Shown here one piece after another: positions 9,163 to 18,032 of a stretch of DNA of 64,000 nt. This DNA comes from Parapedobacter deserti. GTDB taxonomy: Bacteria; Bacteroidota; Bacteroidia; Sphingobacteriales; Sphingobacteriaceae. The stretch lies in assembly GCF_042646065.1 (NCBI RefSeq), contig NZ_JBHRTA010000009.1, positions 372,001 to 436,000 on the forward strand, written 5' to 3'. Numbering within the stretch: the stretch's first letter is position 1; each line of letters opens with the position of its first letter. Made by a program: the position numbers and the translations under genes. The notes beneath the pieces were generated by a model that had not been told where the DNA came from, did not search any database, and worked only from the letters and a program-made list of their open reading frames with translations.

Positions 9163-10242
9163 ATGAGTTTGAAAAATTTCAAAGGGGTTATTACCGGAGA
9201 TGCGGTGCAGGAACTATTTGAAGTGGCAAAAGCAAATAAATTTGCCCTTCCAGCAGTCAATGTAATCGGCACCAACTCAATTAATGCGGTGATGGAAACC
9301 GCAAAGGCGGTTAATTCTCCGGTCATTATCCAATTGTCGAATGGAGGCGCACAGTTTTACGCCGGTAAATCACTGAACAATGACGGAATGAAAGCCTGTA
9401 TACTCGGCGCAGTATCCGCTGCACGTCATGTACATTTGTTAGCCGAACATTATGGGGTAGCAGTAATTCTTCATACAGACCATGCAGCCAAGAAATTGCT
9501 TCCGTGGATTGATGGATTGCTTGACCACGGAGAGGCGTTTTTCAGGGAGCAGGGAAAACCGCTGTTTTCTTCGCATATGCTTGATCTATCCGAAGAGCCT
9601 ATTGAGGAAAACATTGAGACTTCGAAGCGTTATCTCGAACGCATGAATCCTCTTGGTATGACCGTCGAAATCGAACTCGGCGTTACAGGTGGTGAGGAAG
9701 ACGGCGTCGATAATACCGATGTAGATAGTTCTAAACTTTATACTCAGCCCGAAGAGGTTGCATATGCATATGAAGAGCTGAATAAAGTGAGCGATAAATT
9801 TACCGTAGCAGCGGCGTTCGGAAACGTGCATGGTGTATATAAGCCGGGTAACGTTAAATTACAACCTGTCATCCTTCACAACTCGCAGGAATATATTCGT
9901 CAGAAATTCGGCTTATCGGCAGAGAAACCCGTCAATTTCGTCTTCCACGGCGGCTCTGGGTCGGCACCCGAAGAAATCGAAGAGGCTATTTCATATGGTG
10001 CCATCAAGATGAATATCGATACGGATATGCAATGGGCATTTTGGGACGGTGTGCGCGGATATTACCAATCCAAAGAAGGATATCTACAAAGCCAGATCGG
10101 CAATCCGGAAGGCGCCGATTCACCCAATAAAAAGTATTACGATCCGCGCGTTTGGCTACGCAAAGGCGAAGAGACATTCGTGAAAAGGCTAACACAAGCA
10201 TTTGATGAATTGAACGCATTGGACGTGAACAGTAAGCTTTAG
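9163..10242 (+). CDS. fbaA: class II fructose-bisphosphate aldolase
   Basis: Zinc-dependent aldolase of glycolysis/gluconeogenesis that splits fructose 1,6-bisphosphate into DHAP and glyceraldehyde 3-phosphate. 359 residues, the same length as E. coli FbaA, with HTDHAAKKLLPWIDG (104-118) carrying the catalytic Asp106 and Zn-binding His107, NVHGVYKPGNV, and the phosphate-binding FHGGSGS. The frame stays open 48 codons upstream into the end of the TonB receptor, but the ATG at 9163 gives the canonical N terminus (MSLKNFKGVITGD). It is monocistronic and followed by a terminator hairpin. Confidence 0.97.
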   Translation: MSLKNFKGVITGDAVQELFEVAKANKFALPAVNVIGTNSINAVMETAKAVNSPVIIQLSNGGAQFYAGKSLNNDGMKACILGAVSAARHVHLLAEHYGVAVILHTDHAAKKLLPWIDGLLDHGEAFFREQGKPLFSSHMLDLSEEPIEENIETSKRYLERMNPLGMTVEIELGVTGGEEDGVDNTDVDSSKLYTQPEEVAYAYEELNKVSDKFTVAAAFGNVHGVYKPGNVKLQPVILHNSQEYIRQKFGLSAEKPVNFVFHGGSGSAPEEIEEAISYGAIKMNIDTDMQWAFWDGVRGYYQSKEGYLQSQIGNPEGADSPNKKYYDPRVWLRKGEETFVKRLTQAFDELNALDVNSKL

Positions 10243-10264
10243 GCTTGGCTCCATATGCTATGAG

Positions 10265-10300
10265 AAAGGGTGTACCAACGTTGGGGTGCATCCTTTTTTT
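10265..10300 (+). terminator. Rho-independent terminator after fbaA
   Basis: A 12-bp stem (AAAGGGTGTACC with GGTGCATCCTTT, two G-U pairs) has an inner palindrome CCAACGTTGG in its loop and is followed by a T run. It begins 22 bases after the fbaA stop. The remaining bases up to guaA (10301-10481) contain no feature I can recognise. Confidence 0.8.
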
Positions 10301-10481
10301 ACAGACAATTATTTGCCGTTACCTGATAGTTTGTAACGTTGAAGAGTGCTTACACGGGCGAATAATGATTCACTGATACGCGGCGGATACGAAAAAGATG
10401 ATGCCAAACCGCCAAAGGCGCAATGGAGCCATAAAAAACAAATAACGATAGCTAATAATCTAAAATCATAATGGTTTTCCG

Positions 10482-10489
10482 TACCTTTG
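10482..10489 (+). promoter_or_regulatory. possible sigma-A -7 box directly before guaA
   Basis: TACCTTTG matches TAnnTTTG but ends only four bases before the guaA ATG, which would give a leaderless or nearly leaderless mRNA. No TTG is found at the right distance upstream, so it could be fortuitous. Confidence 0.3.
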
Positions 10490-10493
10490 GCCC

Positions 10494-12044
10494 ATGCCAG
10501 AAAAAATCATTATCCTTGATTTCGGCTCCCAATATACCCAACTGATAGCACGCCGGGTGCGGGAACTGAATGTATATTGTGAGATACATCCATACAATCA
10601 CCTTCCCGAATTCGATACTGGTGTAAAGGGAGTAATTCTTTCGGGAAGCCCTTATTCCGTACGTCAAGAAGAGGCACCTCAGATCGATTTCCGTTCGCTG
10701 CAAAGCCGGTTTCCCTTACTGGGCGTATGCTATGGCGCGCAATATATTGCACAGCACTCGGGTGGCGAAGTGGTGGCTTCCACCATCCGCGAATATGGGA
10801 GAGCTAACCTTCATTATGTGAACCACGCGAGTGCGCTGCTAGCGGACATTCCTGCTGCCTCGCAAGTGTGGATGTCGCATGGCGATACCATTGCCGTTAT
10901 CCCGTCTGATTTTGAGGTTATTGCTAGTACAGAAAGTGTCAAGGTAGCGGCCTACCACGTAAAAGGTACGCAAACGTATGGCATCCAATTCCACCCTGAA
11001 GTAACCCACAGTACGGACGGTACGACGCTGTTGAAAAATTTCGTCATAGACATCTGTGGCTGTACGCCATCGTGGACGGCCGATGCGTTCGTAGAAACGG
11101 CGGTATCAACACTTAAAGAAAAGTTGGGTAACGACCATGTAATCATGGCTTTGTCCGGCGGTGTAGATTCAACTGTAGCCGCGGTGCTGTTGCATCAGGC
11201 AATTGGCAAAAATCTCCATTGCATCTTTGTAGATCACGGCTTATTGCGTAAAGACGAATATGAACAGGTGCTTGAGTCTTATCGGCATATGGGGCTCAAT
11301 ATCAAAGGAGTGAATGCCAAGGAGCGATTTTACCAAAAGTTGTCTGGTGTAAGTGAGCCTGAACACAAGCGCAAGATCATCGGCGCTGCGTTTATCGACG
11401 AATTTGACACGGCTGCCCATGCAGTGCAATCCGAACTTCCAGCAGGTATTGAGGTAAAGTGGCTGGGACAAGGCACCATTTATCCGGACGTCATTGAGTC
11501 TGTATCTGTCAACGGTCCTTCAGCTACAATTAAATCGCACCACAACGTGGGCGGGCTGCCCGATTTTATGAAGCTGAAGGTGGTTGAGCCACTCAACACG
11601 CTTTTTAAGGATGAAGTGCGCAAGGTTGGCAAAGCACTAGGCGTGGCGCCCAACATTTTGGGAAGACACCCATTTCCGGGACCGGGATTGGCAATCCGGA
11701 TATTGGGTGAAATCACACCCGAGAAGGTACGGATTTTGCAAGAGGCTGATGACATCTATATTCGTAACCTGCGTGAATCTGGTTGGTATGACCGTGTGTG
11801 GCAAGCCGGTACGATTTTCCTGCCGGTGCAGTCAGTAGGCGTGATGGGAGATGAGCGTACATACGAACATGTGGTTGCACTACGCGCGGTCGGGTCACTT
11901 GATGGCATGACCGCCGATTGGATACACCTGCCTTATGAGTTACTGGCAAAAATATCAAACGAAATAATCAATCACGTAAAGGGGATAAATAGGGTTGTAT
12001 ATGACATTAGTTCAAAGCCTCCGGCTACGATTGAATGGGAGTAG
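10494..12044 (+). CDS. guaA: GMP synthase (glutamine-hydrolysing)
   Basis: Converts XMP to GMP using ATP and glutamine in purine synthesis. The 516-residue protein has the class I glutamine amidotransferase domain (GVCYGAQ with nucleophile Cys79, and FHPEVTHS), the ATP-pyrophosphatase domain ([16 protein letters not shown] near residue 220) and the C-terminal dimerisation domain ([18 protein letters not shown], ending PPATIEWE), so it is complete. Its last 44 bases overlap the start of a lipoprotein gene in another frame, and the rsmB-like gene follows, suggesting a three-gene transcript. Confidence 0.98.
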   Translation: MPEKIIILDFGSQYTQLIARRVRELNVYCEIHPYNHLPEFDTGVKGVILSGSPYSVRQEEAPQIDFRSLQSRFPLLGVCYGAQYIAQHSGGEVVASTIREYGRANLHYVNHASALLADIPAASQVWMSHGDTIAVIPSDFEVIASTESVKVAAYHVKGTQTYGIQFHPEVTHSTDGTTLLKNFVIDICGCTPSWTADAFVETAVSTLKEKLGNDHVIMALSGGVDSTVAAVLLHQAIGKNLHCIFVDHGLLRKDEYEQVLESYRHMGLNIKGVNAKERFYQKLSGVSEPEHKRKIIGAAFIDEFDTAAHAVQSELPAGIEVKWLGQGTIYPDVIESVSVNGPSATIKSHHNVGGLPDFMKLKVVEPLNTLFKDEVRKVGKALGVAPNILGRHPFPGPGLAIRILGEITPEKVRILQEADDIYIRNLRESGWYDRVWQAGTIFLPVQSVGVMGDERTYEHVVALRAVGSLDGMTADWIHLPYELLAKISNEIINHVKGINRVVYDISSKPPATIEWE

Positions 12045-13266
12045 GTTTTTAGCCATAACAATGGTGATGTCGCTCTTCGTCCTGGGCTGTACCCCCAAGG
12101 TGCGGGTATTACGCGGACCCGACAGCAAGACGCCGCCGCCTGGTAAGGAGACGCCGGCCGTCAAGGACAAGCGGGAAGAAAAACCGGTGGAGACAGACAA
12201 AGTAGATGTGAATAACATTGCGCTGCTCCTGCCGTTCGAATTGGATAAGGCCAATCCGCATGCACCAAGTGCTGCGGATATCAAACGCTCGGCGCTGGCA
12301 CTGGACTTTTACCAAGGATTCAAGGTGGGACTGGATGTGCTTGCCGACGAAGGGGCCAATTTTAAGCTTAACGTGTTGGATACGCGCGATGATGCCAGCC
12401 AAAATGCCCGCATTGCAAAGCTGGAAGAAGTGCAACGTGCCGCACTGGTGGTGGGGCCGATCTACCCAAAGGAAATACAGGTGTTTGGGTTTAATGCATC
12501 ACTCGGCGAAGCATTGCAGATTTCTCCTCTTGCAGCAAGTATGCCCTCGGAGTTCAACCTGCCCAATCTGGTGACCATAACGGCACCCATCACGACACAT
12601 GTACGCGCGTTGGCCATGGATATCGCAAAACAGTACCAAACAGGAGACGTGGTTATCATTTATGACACGCAAGATGCGGCAAGCCGGCAATTCCTGTCGC
12701 CGCTCAAAGCAGAAATCCAACGGTTGAAGAAGGATATTAAGGTCGTGGAGGTGCAAGATGAGGAGCGTTTAGAAAGTACGGTGCTTCTTGGTGGCCGCAA
12801 TCTTGTGGTGCTGGCCACGACCAACAGATACCAGATATCGCCGGTCTTAGCGAACCTAAGAAAGTTACACGATGAACTTTCTTACCAAATTCAACTGTAC
12901 GGCCATCCGAACTGGGTGAAATTGGATTTCGATGACTCCCATGGGCTGGGCGCATTTAATACGCGCATCACCACCTCGTATTATGTTGATAAATTGGACA
13001 ATGTTGTGCGTAGGTTTGATCAGCGATATTATGAACAATTTGGTGTGACGCCCACCGAGTTTGCCTATAAAGGCTATGACGCGGCTTATTTTTTCGGCGG
13101 CTTATTAGCAAAATACGGGACCGAATATAAGAAGCATATTCTCAAGGAAAAATACGTCGGTCTCCACAATGCATTTGAGTTTGAGTATAATCCGGCCTGG
13201 GGATATGTGAACCAAGCGATCTCCATTTTACAATACCGGAACGGAAACTTCCAACCGCTGGATTAA
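12001..13266 (+). CDS. lipoprotein with periplasmic-binding (LpoA/ABC-substrate-like) fold
   Basis: A predicted lipoprotein of about 420 residues. A signal with lipobox VLGC is followed by a Pro/Lys/Glu-rich linker (residues about 35-65) and a type 1 periplasmic-binding fold: [65 protein letters not shown]. Such proteins are often called amino-acid ABC substrate-binding proteins, but no permease is nearby and the architecture also recalls LpoA-like peptidoglycan-synthesis activators; the function is open. The ATG at 12001 (preceded by AAAGGGG) overlaps guaA by 44 bases; a TTG at 12031 would also give a good lipoprotein signal. Confidence 0.85.
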   Translation: MTLVQSLRLRLNGSRFLAITMVMSLFVLGCTPKVRVLRGPDSKTPPPGKETPAVKDKREEKPVETDKVDVNNIALLLPFELDKANPHAPSAADIKRSALALDFYQGFKVGLDVLADEGANFKLNVLDTRDDASQNARIAKLEEVQRAALVVGPIYPKEIQVFGFNASLGEALQISPLAASMPSEFNLPNLVTITAPITTHVRALAMDIAKQYQTGDVVIIYDTQDAASRQFLSPLKAEIQRLKKDIKVVEVQDEERLESTVLLGGRNLVVLATTNRYQISPVLANLRKLHDELSYQIQLYGHPNWVKLDFDDSHGLGAFNTRITTSYYVDKLDNVVRRFDQRYYEQFGVTPTEFAYKGYDAAYFFGGLLAKYGTEYKKHILKEKYVGLHNAFEFEYNPAWGYVNQAISILQYRNGNFQPLD

Positions 13267-13278
13267 CTACTGTTCTGC

Positions 13279-14454
13279 ATGTCGGTTGAGAAACGCATAG
13301 GTCAGCAAATACGCATGGTTGAACGGCTGTTAGCGGAGTACAAACAGATGTCTGGCATACCGTTAGCGCGTTTTCTTACCGGGTTTCACAAGAGAAACCG
13401 GCAGATGGGCTCCAGGGACAGGCGGGAAATCTCGCGCCTTGTTTATCGCTACTTCCGGATAGGCCATGCTGCCAGTCAGTCGGAGTTGCCCATGCGGCTG
13501 GCTATAGCTGATTTTCTATGCGATAGTGAAAGTGTGGTGGCCCCGTTACTATTGCCTTCAGTATACCCGGTAAAACATGCTACTTTTGAAGAGAAAGTGG
13601 CGTTGTTGGAGGAGCACACTCCGTTTCGTCTGGCGGAGGTATTTCCTTTCTATGAAAGATTATCGATGGGAATTGACACGGCGGCGTATACCAAAAGTAT
13701 GTTCGTTCAGCCTGATCTGTTTATCCGCTTATACCGAATGCATGCCAAAGCGGTGGTTTCCGTGTTAGCCAGCGAAGGCATCGAATATGAGCTGCTGGAT
13801 CGATGTACGGCCGTACTTCCAAACGGAACGGCGCTGGAACGCGTCGATGGTATTTCCGGCAAATACGAAGTGCAGGATTATTCATCGCAGCAAACAGGCG
13901 CGTATTTCAATGCCGAACCGGGTGAGAGCTGGTGGGACGCATGTGCGGGGGCGGGAGGAAAGTCACTTTTGTTGCTGGACAACCATCCGGGGGTAAACTT
14001 ATTGGTGTCAGATGTGCGCAACAGCATTCTCCGGAACCTCGACGGGCGTTTTCAGCGCGCAGGCATTAAGACCTACCGACGGAAGATCATCGATCTAACC
14101 AAAGATACAACGGCTATCCTCGGTAGCGAACGGTTCGATGGTATCATCCTCGATGCGCCGTGCTCAGGCTCGGGTACGTGGAGCCGGACTCCCGAAATGA
14201 TTTCATCGTTTGATACTGGCGCTATCAGGCGATTTGCAGACCAACAGAAGCAGATTGCAGAAAATGTGATCAACCACCTCAAACCGGGAAAGCCCCTCGT
14301 TTACGTCACTTGCTCGGCGTTTGCAGCAGAGAATGAACAGGTGGTTGCATATCTGCAGCAAGGCGGTAAGCTAAAACTGGAGTGTGCCGAAGTGCTGCAT
14401 GGCTACCGCCGCCGCGCGGATACAATGTATGTTGCTCGGTTGATCAAAATGTAA
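13279..14454 (+). CDS. RsmB/NOP-type RNA m5C methyltransferase
   Basis: S-adenosylmethionine-dependent cytosine-C5 methyltransferase, probably acting on 16S rRNA (RsmB-like) or another RNA. The 391-residue protein has an N-terminal NusB-like helical region (residues 1-90), a SAM-binding motif I CAGAGGKS (222-229), the motif IV Cys295 in DAPCSGSGTW and the catalytic Cys345 in YVTCS. Both cysteines of the NOP/RsmB mechanism are therefore present. It follows the lipoprotein gene by 12 bases and converges on thioredoxin. The exact RNA target cannot be read from sequence; RsmB is the nearest guess. Confidence 0.88.
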   Translation: MSVEKRIGQQIRMVERLLAEYKQMSGIPLARFLTGFHKRNRQMGSRDRREISRLVYRYFRIGHAASQSELPMRLAIADFLCDSESVVAPLLLPSVYPVKHATFEEKVALLEEHTPFRLAEVFPFYERLSMGIDTAAYTKSMFVQPDLFIRLYRMHAKAVVSVLASEGIEYELLDRCTAVLPNGTALERVDGISGKYEVQDYSSQQTGAYFNAEPGESWWDACAGAGGKSLLLLDNHPGVNLLVSDVRNSILRNLDGRFQRAGIKTYRRKIIDLTKDTTAILGSERFDGIILDAPCSGSGTWSRTPEMISSFDTGAIRRFADQQKQIAENVINHLKPGKPLVYVTCSAFAAENEQVVAYLQQGGKLKLECAEVLHGYRRRADTMYVARLIKM

Positions 14455-14471
14455 GTGCACGGCTATGTCGT

Positions 14472-14768
14472 TTATGCGGTTTCCGAAAGCAACCGTTCCA
14501 ATTCATTGGCAGGAAACACGCCGGATTGACGCCACCTGACCTGTCCGTTTTTGAAAATAATAAGTGTCGGGACTCCGCGTATCTGATATTTAGCGGCTAC
14601 TTGTGGATTTTTGTCCACGTCGATTTTGATGATCACCGCTGCATCGCCGATCCGCTGTTTCACTTCTTCCAGTATTGGGGCTTGCGTTTGGCATGGACCG
14701 CACCACGTAGCAAAGAAATCCACCAGTACAGGCTTGCTGCCGTTAATTAGCTCATGGAATGTGTTCAT
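14472..14768 (-). CDS. trxA: thioredoxin
   Basis: Small dithiol oxidoreductase of 98 residues with the classical active site ATWCGPC (Cys23, Cys26), the IDVDKNP strand and the cis-Pro loop RGVPTLIIF. It reduces cytosolic disulfides with thioredoxin reductase (not in this window). There is no signal peptide, so it is cytoplasmic. It is monocistronic and convergent with the methyltransferase gene, 17 bases away. It is slightly shorter than E. coli TrxA (109). Confidence 0.95.
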   Translation of the reverse strand: MNTFHELINGSKPVLVDFFATWCGPCQTQAPILEEVKQRIGDAAVIIKIDVDKNPQVAAKYQIRGVPTLIIFKNGQVRWRQSGVFPANELERLLSETA

Positions 14769-14945
14769 TTTTCAACCGCTATGAATGGTTTGTGGTAAAT
14801 CTACTTAAATATAAAAAAATGTGCAAATTTATTAGAAGGATTACGCCGCTCATTAGCACCCAATCAATGTATCGGCTCTCCCTGTAAGGGACAAAATGTG
14901 CCATTCAAACGGTGGAATTGGAATAAAAGCGTTACCTTTAAGACC

Positions 14946-16226
14946 ATGAAGAAGATCACGTATATCACGGTCGCAGCCTTGGCCTTGTCTACGTCAGGCT
15001 GGGCGCAGCAAGGGGATGTCAACTACGACGAATCCAAAGTACCTGCTTATACGTTGCCGGCGCTGCTGGTGACCGAGAGCGGGCAGCAGGTCACCACCGC
15101 CCAACAGTGGGAGCAACAACGGCGGCCCGAGATCTTGGAGCTCTTCACCTCCCAGATGTACGGCCGTACGCCCGATGATTCGGGCATTACGGTAAGTTAT
15201 GAAGTGCTGACCGAAAACACGGCGGCGTTGGGGGGCAAGGCTACCAGCCGGCAGGTAAAGCTCATTTTCAGCAACGGCGAGAAAACGCTGGAGGCTCTCC
15301 TGCTGATGTACTTGCCCAATCACGTGGCCGGCAAGGTGCCGCTATTCGTGGGTTACAACTTCAAGGGCAACCACAGTACCACGCCGGATACCACTATTCT
15401 GTATTCTAAAAACTTCGCCCTGGTCAGGGAGCCCGGGCATCCTGACTGGGAGCGGGGCTGCCAGACCAACCGGTGGGCCTATGACGACATCATCGGCCGG
15501 GGGTACGGCCTGGCAACCATGTGTTACCACGATATTTTCCCCGATAGGCCCGGCTTGAAGCGCCACAGCATCGTTTCGCTCTTCCCCGGCTATGGCGTGG
15601 GCAAAAAAGCGCCAGACGAGTGGCAGGCTATCGGCGCGTGGGCTTGGGGATCAAGCCGTATGCTCGACTACCTGGCTACCGACCCCCGTGTTGATATGGA
15701 GCGCATCGCCATTATGGGCCATTCGCGGCAGGGTAAGGCCGCGCTGTGGGCCGGTGCGCAAGACACCCGCTTCAAAATTGTCATTTCCAATAATTCCGGC
15801 GCGGGAGGCGCCGCCCTTTCCCGGCGGAGGTATGGCGAAACCATCGCCATTGTGAGCGGCATCAAGCCTGCATGGTTCTGCGCTGCGTTTGATCAATATC
15901 ACGAGCGCGAAGCGGACATGCCGTTTGACCAGCACCAGCTCATCGCGCTCATGGCCCCGCGGCCCGTGTACGTAGCCAGCGCCGAAGGTGACCGCTGGGC
16001 AGACCCCAAGGGTGAATACCTGTCTGCTTATCACGCCGGGCCTGCCTATGCACTGTACGGCTTGAAGGGCCTTCCCTCCGCCACGCCACCGCCCCTTCAC
16101 CAGCCCATAAAAAACCATGTCGGCTACCATATCCGCGCGGGGAAGCATGATGTCACCCGCTATGACTGGCAGGCCTTCCTAGATTTCGCCGATGTACATT
16201 TTGGTAAGCCAGGCGCGTTGCAGTAG
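14946..16226 (+). CDS. CE15-like (glucuronoyl esterase family) secreted hydrolase
   Basis: Alpha/beta-hydrolase of 426 residues with a signal peptide (1-20) and the CE15 layout: oxyanion/nucleophile motif GHSRQGK (Ser260; the family usually has GCSRxGK), SNNSGAGGAALSRR, a candidate acid Glu347 in SAEGDRWADP and catalytic His401 in IRAGKHDVT. CE15 enzymes cut ester bonds between glucuronoxylan and lignin alcohols. Here the gene stands alone, with no SusC/D or xylanase neighbours. It is visibly richer in G+C than its surroundings (for example 40 of 60 bases at 15061-15120 against 26 of 60 at 16921-16980), suggesting a different history. The ATG at 14946 is chosen over an upstream in-frame ATG because it starts the signal peptide. 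Confidence 0.88.
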   Translation: MKKITYITVAALALSTSGWAQQGDVNYDESKVPAYTLPALLVTESGQQVTTAQQWEQQRRPEILELFTSQMYGRTPDDSGITVSYEVLTENTAALGGKATSRQVKLIFSNGEKTLEALLLMYLPNHVAGKVPLFVGYNFKGNHSTTPDTTILYSKNFALVREPGHPDWERGCQTNRWAYDDIIGRGYGLATMCYHDIFPDRPGLKRHSIVSLFPGYGVGKKAPDEWQAIGAWAWGSSRMLDYLATDPRVDMERIAIMGHSRQGKAALWAGAQDTRFKIVISNNSGAGGAALSRRRYGETIAIVSGIKPAWFCAAFDQYHEREADMPFDQHQLIALMAPRPVYVASAEGDRWADPKGEYLSAYHAGPAYALYGLKGLPSATPPPLHQPIKNHVGYHIRAGKHDVTRYDWQAFLDFADVHFGKPGALQ

Positions 16227-16336
16227 TATGTTTTTTAGTGTTTCCGGCGTCGTTCCAGTGCCACTCAAAAGCCGAAGGTGCACATCAGTTAACGTTTTCG
16301 TTTATTCCATGGCCGGCAACTTACGATACAGATGCC

Positions 16337-16344
16337 TATCTTTG
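16337..16344 (+). promoter_or_regulatory. sigma-A -7 box upstream of the ECF sigma gene
   Basis: TATCTTTG matches TAnnTTTG, about 50 bases before the ATG at 16396. No -33 TTG is seen. No ECF41-type motif was found here, so the sigma gene itself seems to be read by the housekeeping sigma. Confidence 0.4.
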
Positions 16345-16395
16345 ACTAGCGAATGGATAGCGCCCTGCTTCGCGTTGCGTTGCTTTTAGCAATAT

Positions 16396-17250
16396 ATGAA
16401 TAAAGAATATCAAAAACTTCTGTTCCCATACGCCTACAATATTTTGGGATCAGCGGATGAGGCATTAGATGCCGTGCAGGACGTGTTGCTGAAGTTCCTT
16501 ACCTTTTCGAAGAAAGAAGGGATCTCCGACGAATGGAATTACCTCATCCGAAGCGTTATTAACCGGGCTATCAATATAAGAAACCGGAAAAAGGAGCTTA
16601 GACAGGACGATGTTTGGTTGCCCGAACCGATAGCTACTGAGCGCGCAGATAGCGACGTTTACCTAAAAGACATTCTTTCCTATTCATTGTTGGTTTTACT
16701 GGAACGACTTACGGCGCAGGAGCGCGCCGTATTTATCTTAAGGGAGAGTTTTGATTACAGCCATCAAGACATCGCGGAAACGTTAAATATTAGCGAAGAT
16801 AACTCGCGCAAACTGCTGAGCCGCGCAAAACGTAAACTCAAAGTAAATACAAGCGAAGTCTGCGAGCCTAACAGCAAGAAAGCAACTGCGGCAGAACTTC
16901 TAGAAAAATACATTGGGGCCATTCGAAGCAAGGAAATCGCTAATGTCGAGGAGCTACTCGCAGAGGACATCTTGTTTTATGCAGACGGGGGAACAAAATT
17001 AAATGTTGTCAAAAAAATGTGTGTTGGAGCACGCGATGTCGCTGAATTACTGGTATTTGTTTATAATAACTACCAAGTCAGCTATCGCATTTCGGTCGGG
17101 GAGGTAAACCACCAGCCTGCAATGTTCTATTATGATGGGAGTCAGCTAAAAGCCTGTCAAATATTTGAGACATCGTCCAACGGAAAAAGAATTACACAAA
17201 TCAATTCGGTTGTTGATCCGGATAAAATCAAGCATCTTCATCTTCAATAA
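16396..17250 (+). CDS. ECF41/SigJ-like RNA polymerase sigma factor with SnoaL-like C-terminal domain
   Basis: Extracytoplasmic-function sigma factor of 284 residues. Sigma-70 region 2 lies at about 5-70 (YAYNILGSADEALDAVQDV), region 4 at about 95-150 (LTAQERAVFILRESFDYSHQDIAE split over its HTH), and a SnoaL/NTF2-like domain at about 165-280. The motif YADGGTK (195-201) corresponds to the conserved DGGGK-type motif of ECF41 factors, in which the C-terminal extension replaces an anti-sigma factor and controls activity (family knowledge). The next gene is a secreted cupin whose upstream region has an ECF41-type promoter. ECF41 genes usually neighbour a carboxymuconolactone decarboxylase, oxidoreductase or epimerase; the cupin would be a variant partner. 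The inducing signal is unknown. Confidence 0.88.
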   Translation: MNKEYQKLLFPYAYNILGSADEALDAVQDVLLKFLTFSKKEGISDEWNYLIRSVINRAINIRNRKKELRQDDVWLPEPIATERADSDVYLKDILSYSLLVLLERLTAQERAVFILRESFDYSHQDIAETLNISEDNSRKLLSRAKRKLKVNTSEVCEPNSKKATAAELLEKYIGAIRSKEIANVEELLAEDILFYADGGTKLNVVKKMCVGARDVAELLVFVYNNYQVSYRISVGEVNHQPAMFYYDGSQLKACQIFETSSNGKRITQINSVVDPDKIKHLHLQ

Positions 17251-17258
17251 AGGAAGAT

Positions 17259-17285
17259 TGTCACATTTATTCATCATTTTTTGTC
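17259..17285 (+). promoter_or_regulatory. ECF41-type promoter for the cupin gene
   Basis: TGTCACA (17259-17265), a 16-base spacer and TGTC (17282-17285) match the reported ECF41 promoter form TGTCACA-N16-CGTC except for the first base of the -10 element. The ATG of the cupin gene lies 22 bases downstream. The site is between the sigma gene and the cupin gene, as expected for a sigma factor with an adjacent target. Confidence 0.65.
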
Positions 17286-17307
17286 TTATAAAAAAGACAA
17301 TCGCAAG

Positions 17308-17961
17308 ATGAAAACACAAGGTATGACATTAATGATTTTATTTGCCATGGGAAGTTTTGAAAGCAATGCACAACCGTCTAAGGCGGAACGCACTGGACAC
17401 ACATCGGAAATAGCGCAAATTCTGACGGATCGCTTGACCAATAATCCGGTAATCGTAAACGAGGGTGAAGGGGAAACGCTCGAGATAATGGGCTCTAAAC
17501 TCTCCTTTAAACTCACAACGGAGACGACCCACAATCAGACGGGGCTGTATGAAGTCACATTAGCACCACAGGTTACCGGAGCGAAGTTGCACTACCACCG
17601 CTTCATGGATGAAACATTTGTGGTTACTCAAGGCACACTGACGATTCAGTTGATTGACCGGGAGGTTGAAGTGGCTAAAGGAGGGGTTGTACACATACCG
17701 CGGTTTACCCCTCATGGGTTTTACAATGGTACATCCCAAGAAGTCAAAGCCCTGATGTTGTTTAATCCACCGCAACAGCGGGAGGACTTTTTCAGAGGAA
17801 TGAAAATGGTGCTTTCCGAAGATCCGGTGGATCCAGCTAAATTTTTGCAATTGTACCACAAATACGACAGCCATCCTATTGATGAGTCCGAGGCAGCCGA
17901 CGTGCTGCAGCGGATAAAAACGGATGTGACCGCGGGCCCCCTTCCGGAATCTGCACGCTAA
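17308..17961 (+). CDS. secreted cupin-domain protein, probable target of the adjacent ECF41-like sigma factor
   Basis: A 217-residue protein with a signal peptide (MKTQGMTLMILFAMGSFESNA) and one cupin domain. Motif 1 has ligands His95, His97 and Glu102 (HYHRFMDE) and motif 2 has His136 (HIPRFTPHGFYN), so a metal site is intact. The last 70 residues are outside the cupin and include a short helical tail. The reaction is unknown; single-domain cupins include dioxygenases, isomerases and sugar-binding proteins. A TTG nine codons upstream is also in frame, but it sits inside the promoter and the ATG at 17308 fits the signal peptide. A strong terminator follows. Confidence 0.85.
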   Translation: MKTQGMTLMILFAMGSFESNAQPSKAERTGHTSEIAQILTDRLTNNPVIVNEGEGETLEIMGSKLSFKLTTETTHNQTGLYEVTLAPQVTGAKLHYHRFMDETFVVTQGTLTIQLIDREVEVAKGGVVHIPRFTPHGFYNGTSQEVKALMLFNPPQQREDFFRGMKMVLSEDPVDPAKFLQLYHKYDSHPIDESEAADVLQRIKTDVTAGPLPESAR

Positions 17962-17968
17962 GTTGGCC

Positions 17969-17996
17969 AAAAAGCACCCGGACTGGGGTGCTTTTT
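17969..17996 (+). terminator. Rho-independent terminator after the cupin gene
   Basis: An 11-bp perfect stem, AAAAAGCACCC paired with GGGTGCTTTTT, has a six-base loop. It starts seven bases after the cupin stop, and its A-rich 5' side could also serve the minus-strand glycosyltransferase gene. Confidence 0.85.
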
Positions 17997-18032
17997 ACAT
18001 GTGTCTCCGAGAGAGGCGCGATTATAGCGGTG

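Noticed and set aside
15651..16148. 165-codon minus-strand open frame inside the CE15 gene
   Set aside because: It lies fully antisense to a well-supported gene in GC-rich sequence, where long shadow frames are expected.
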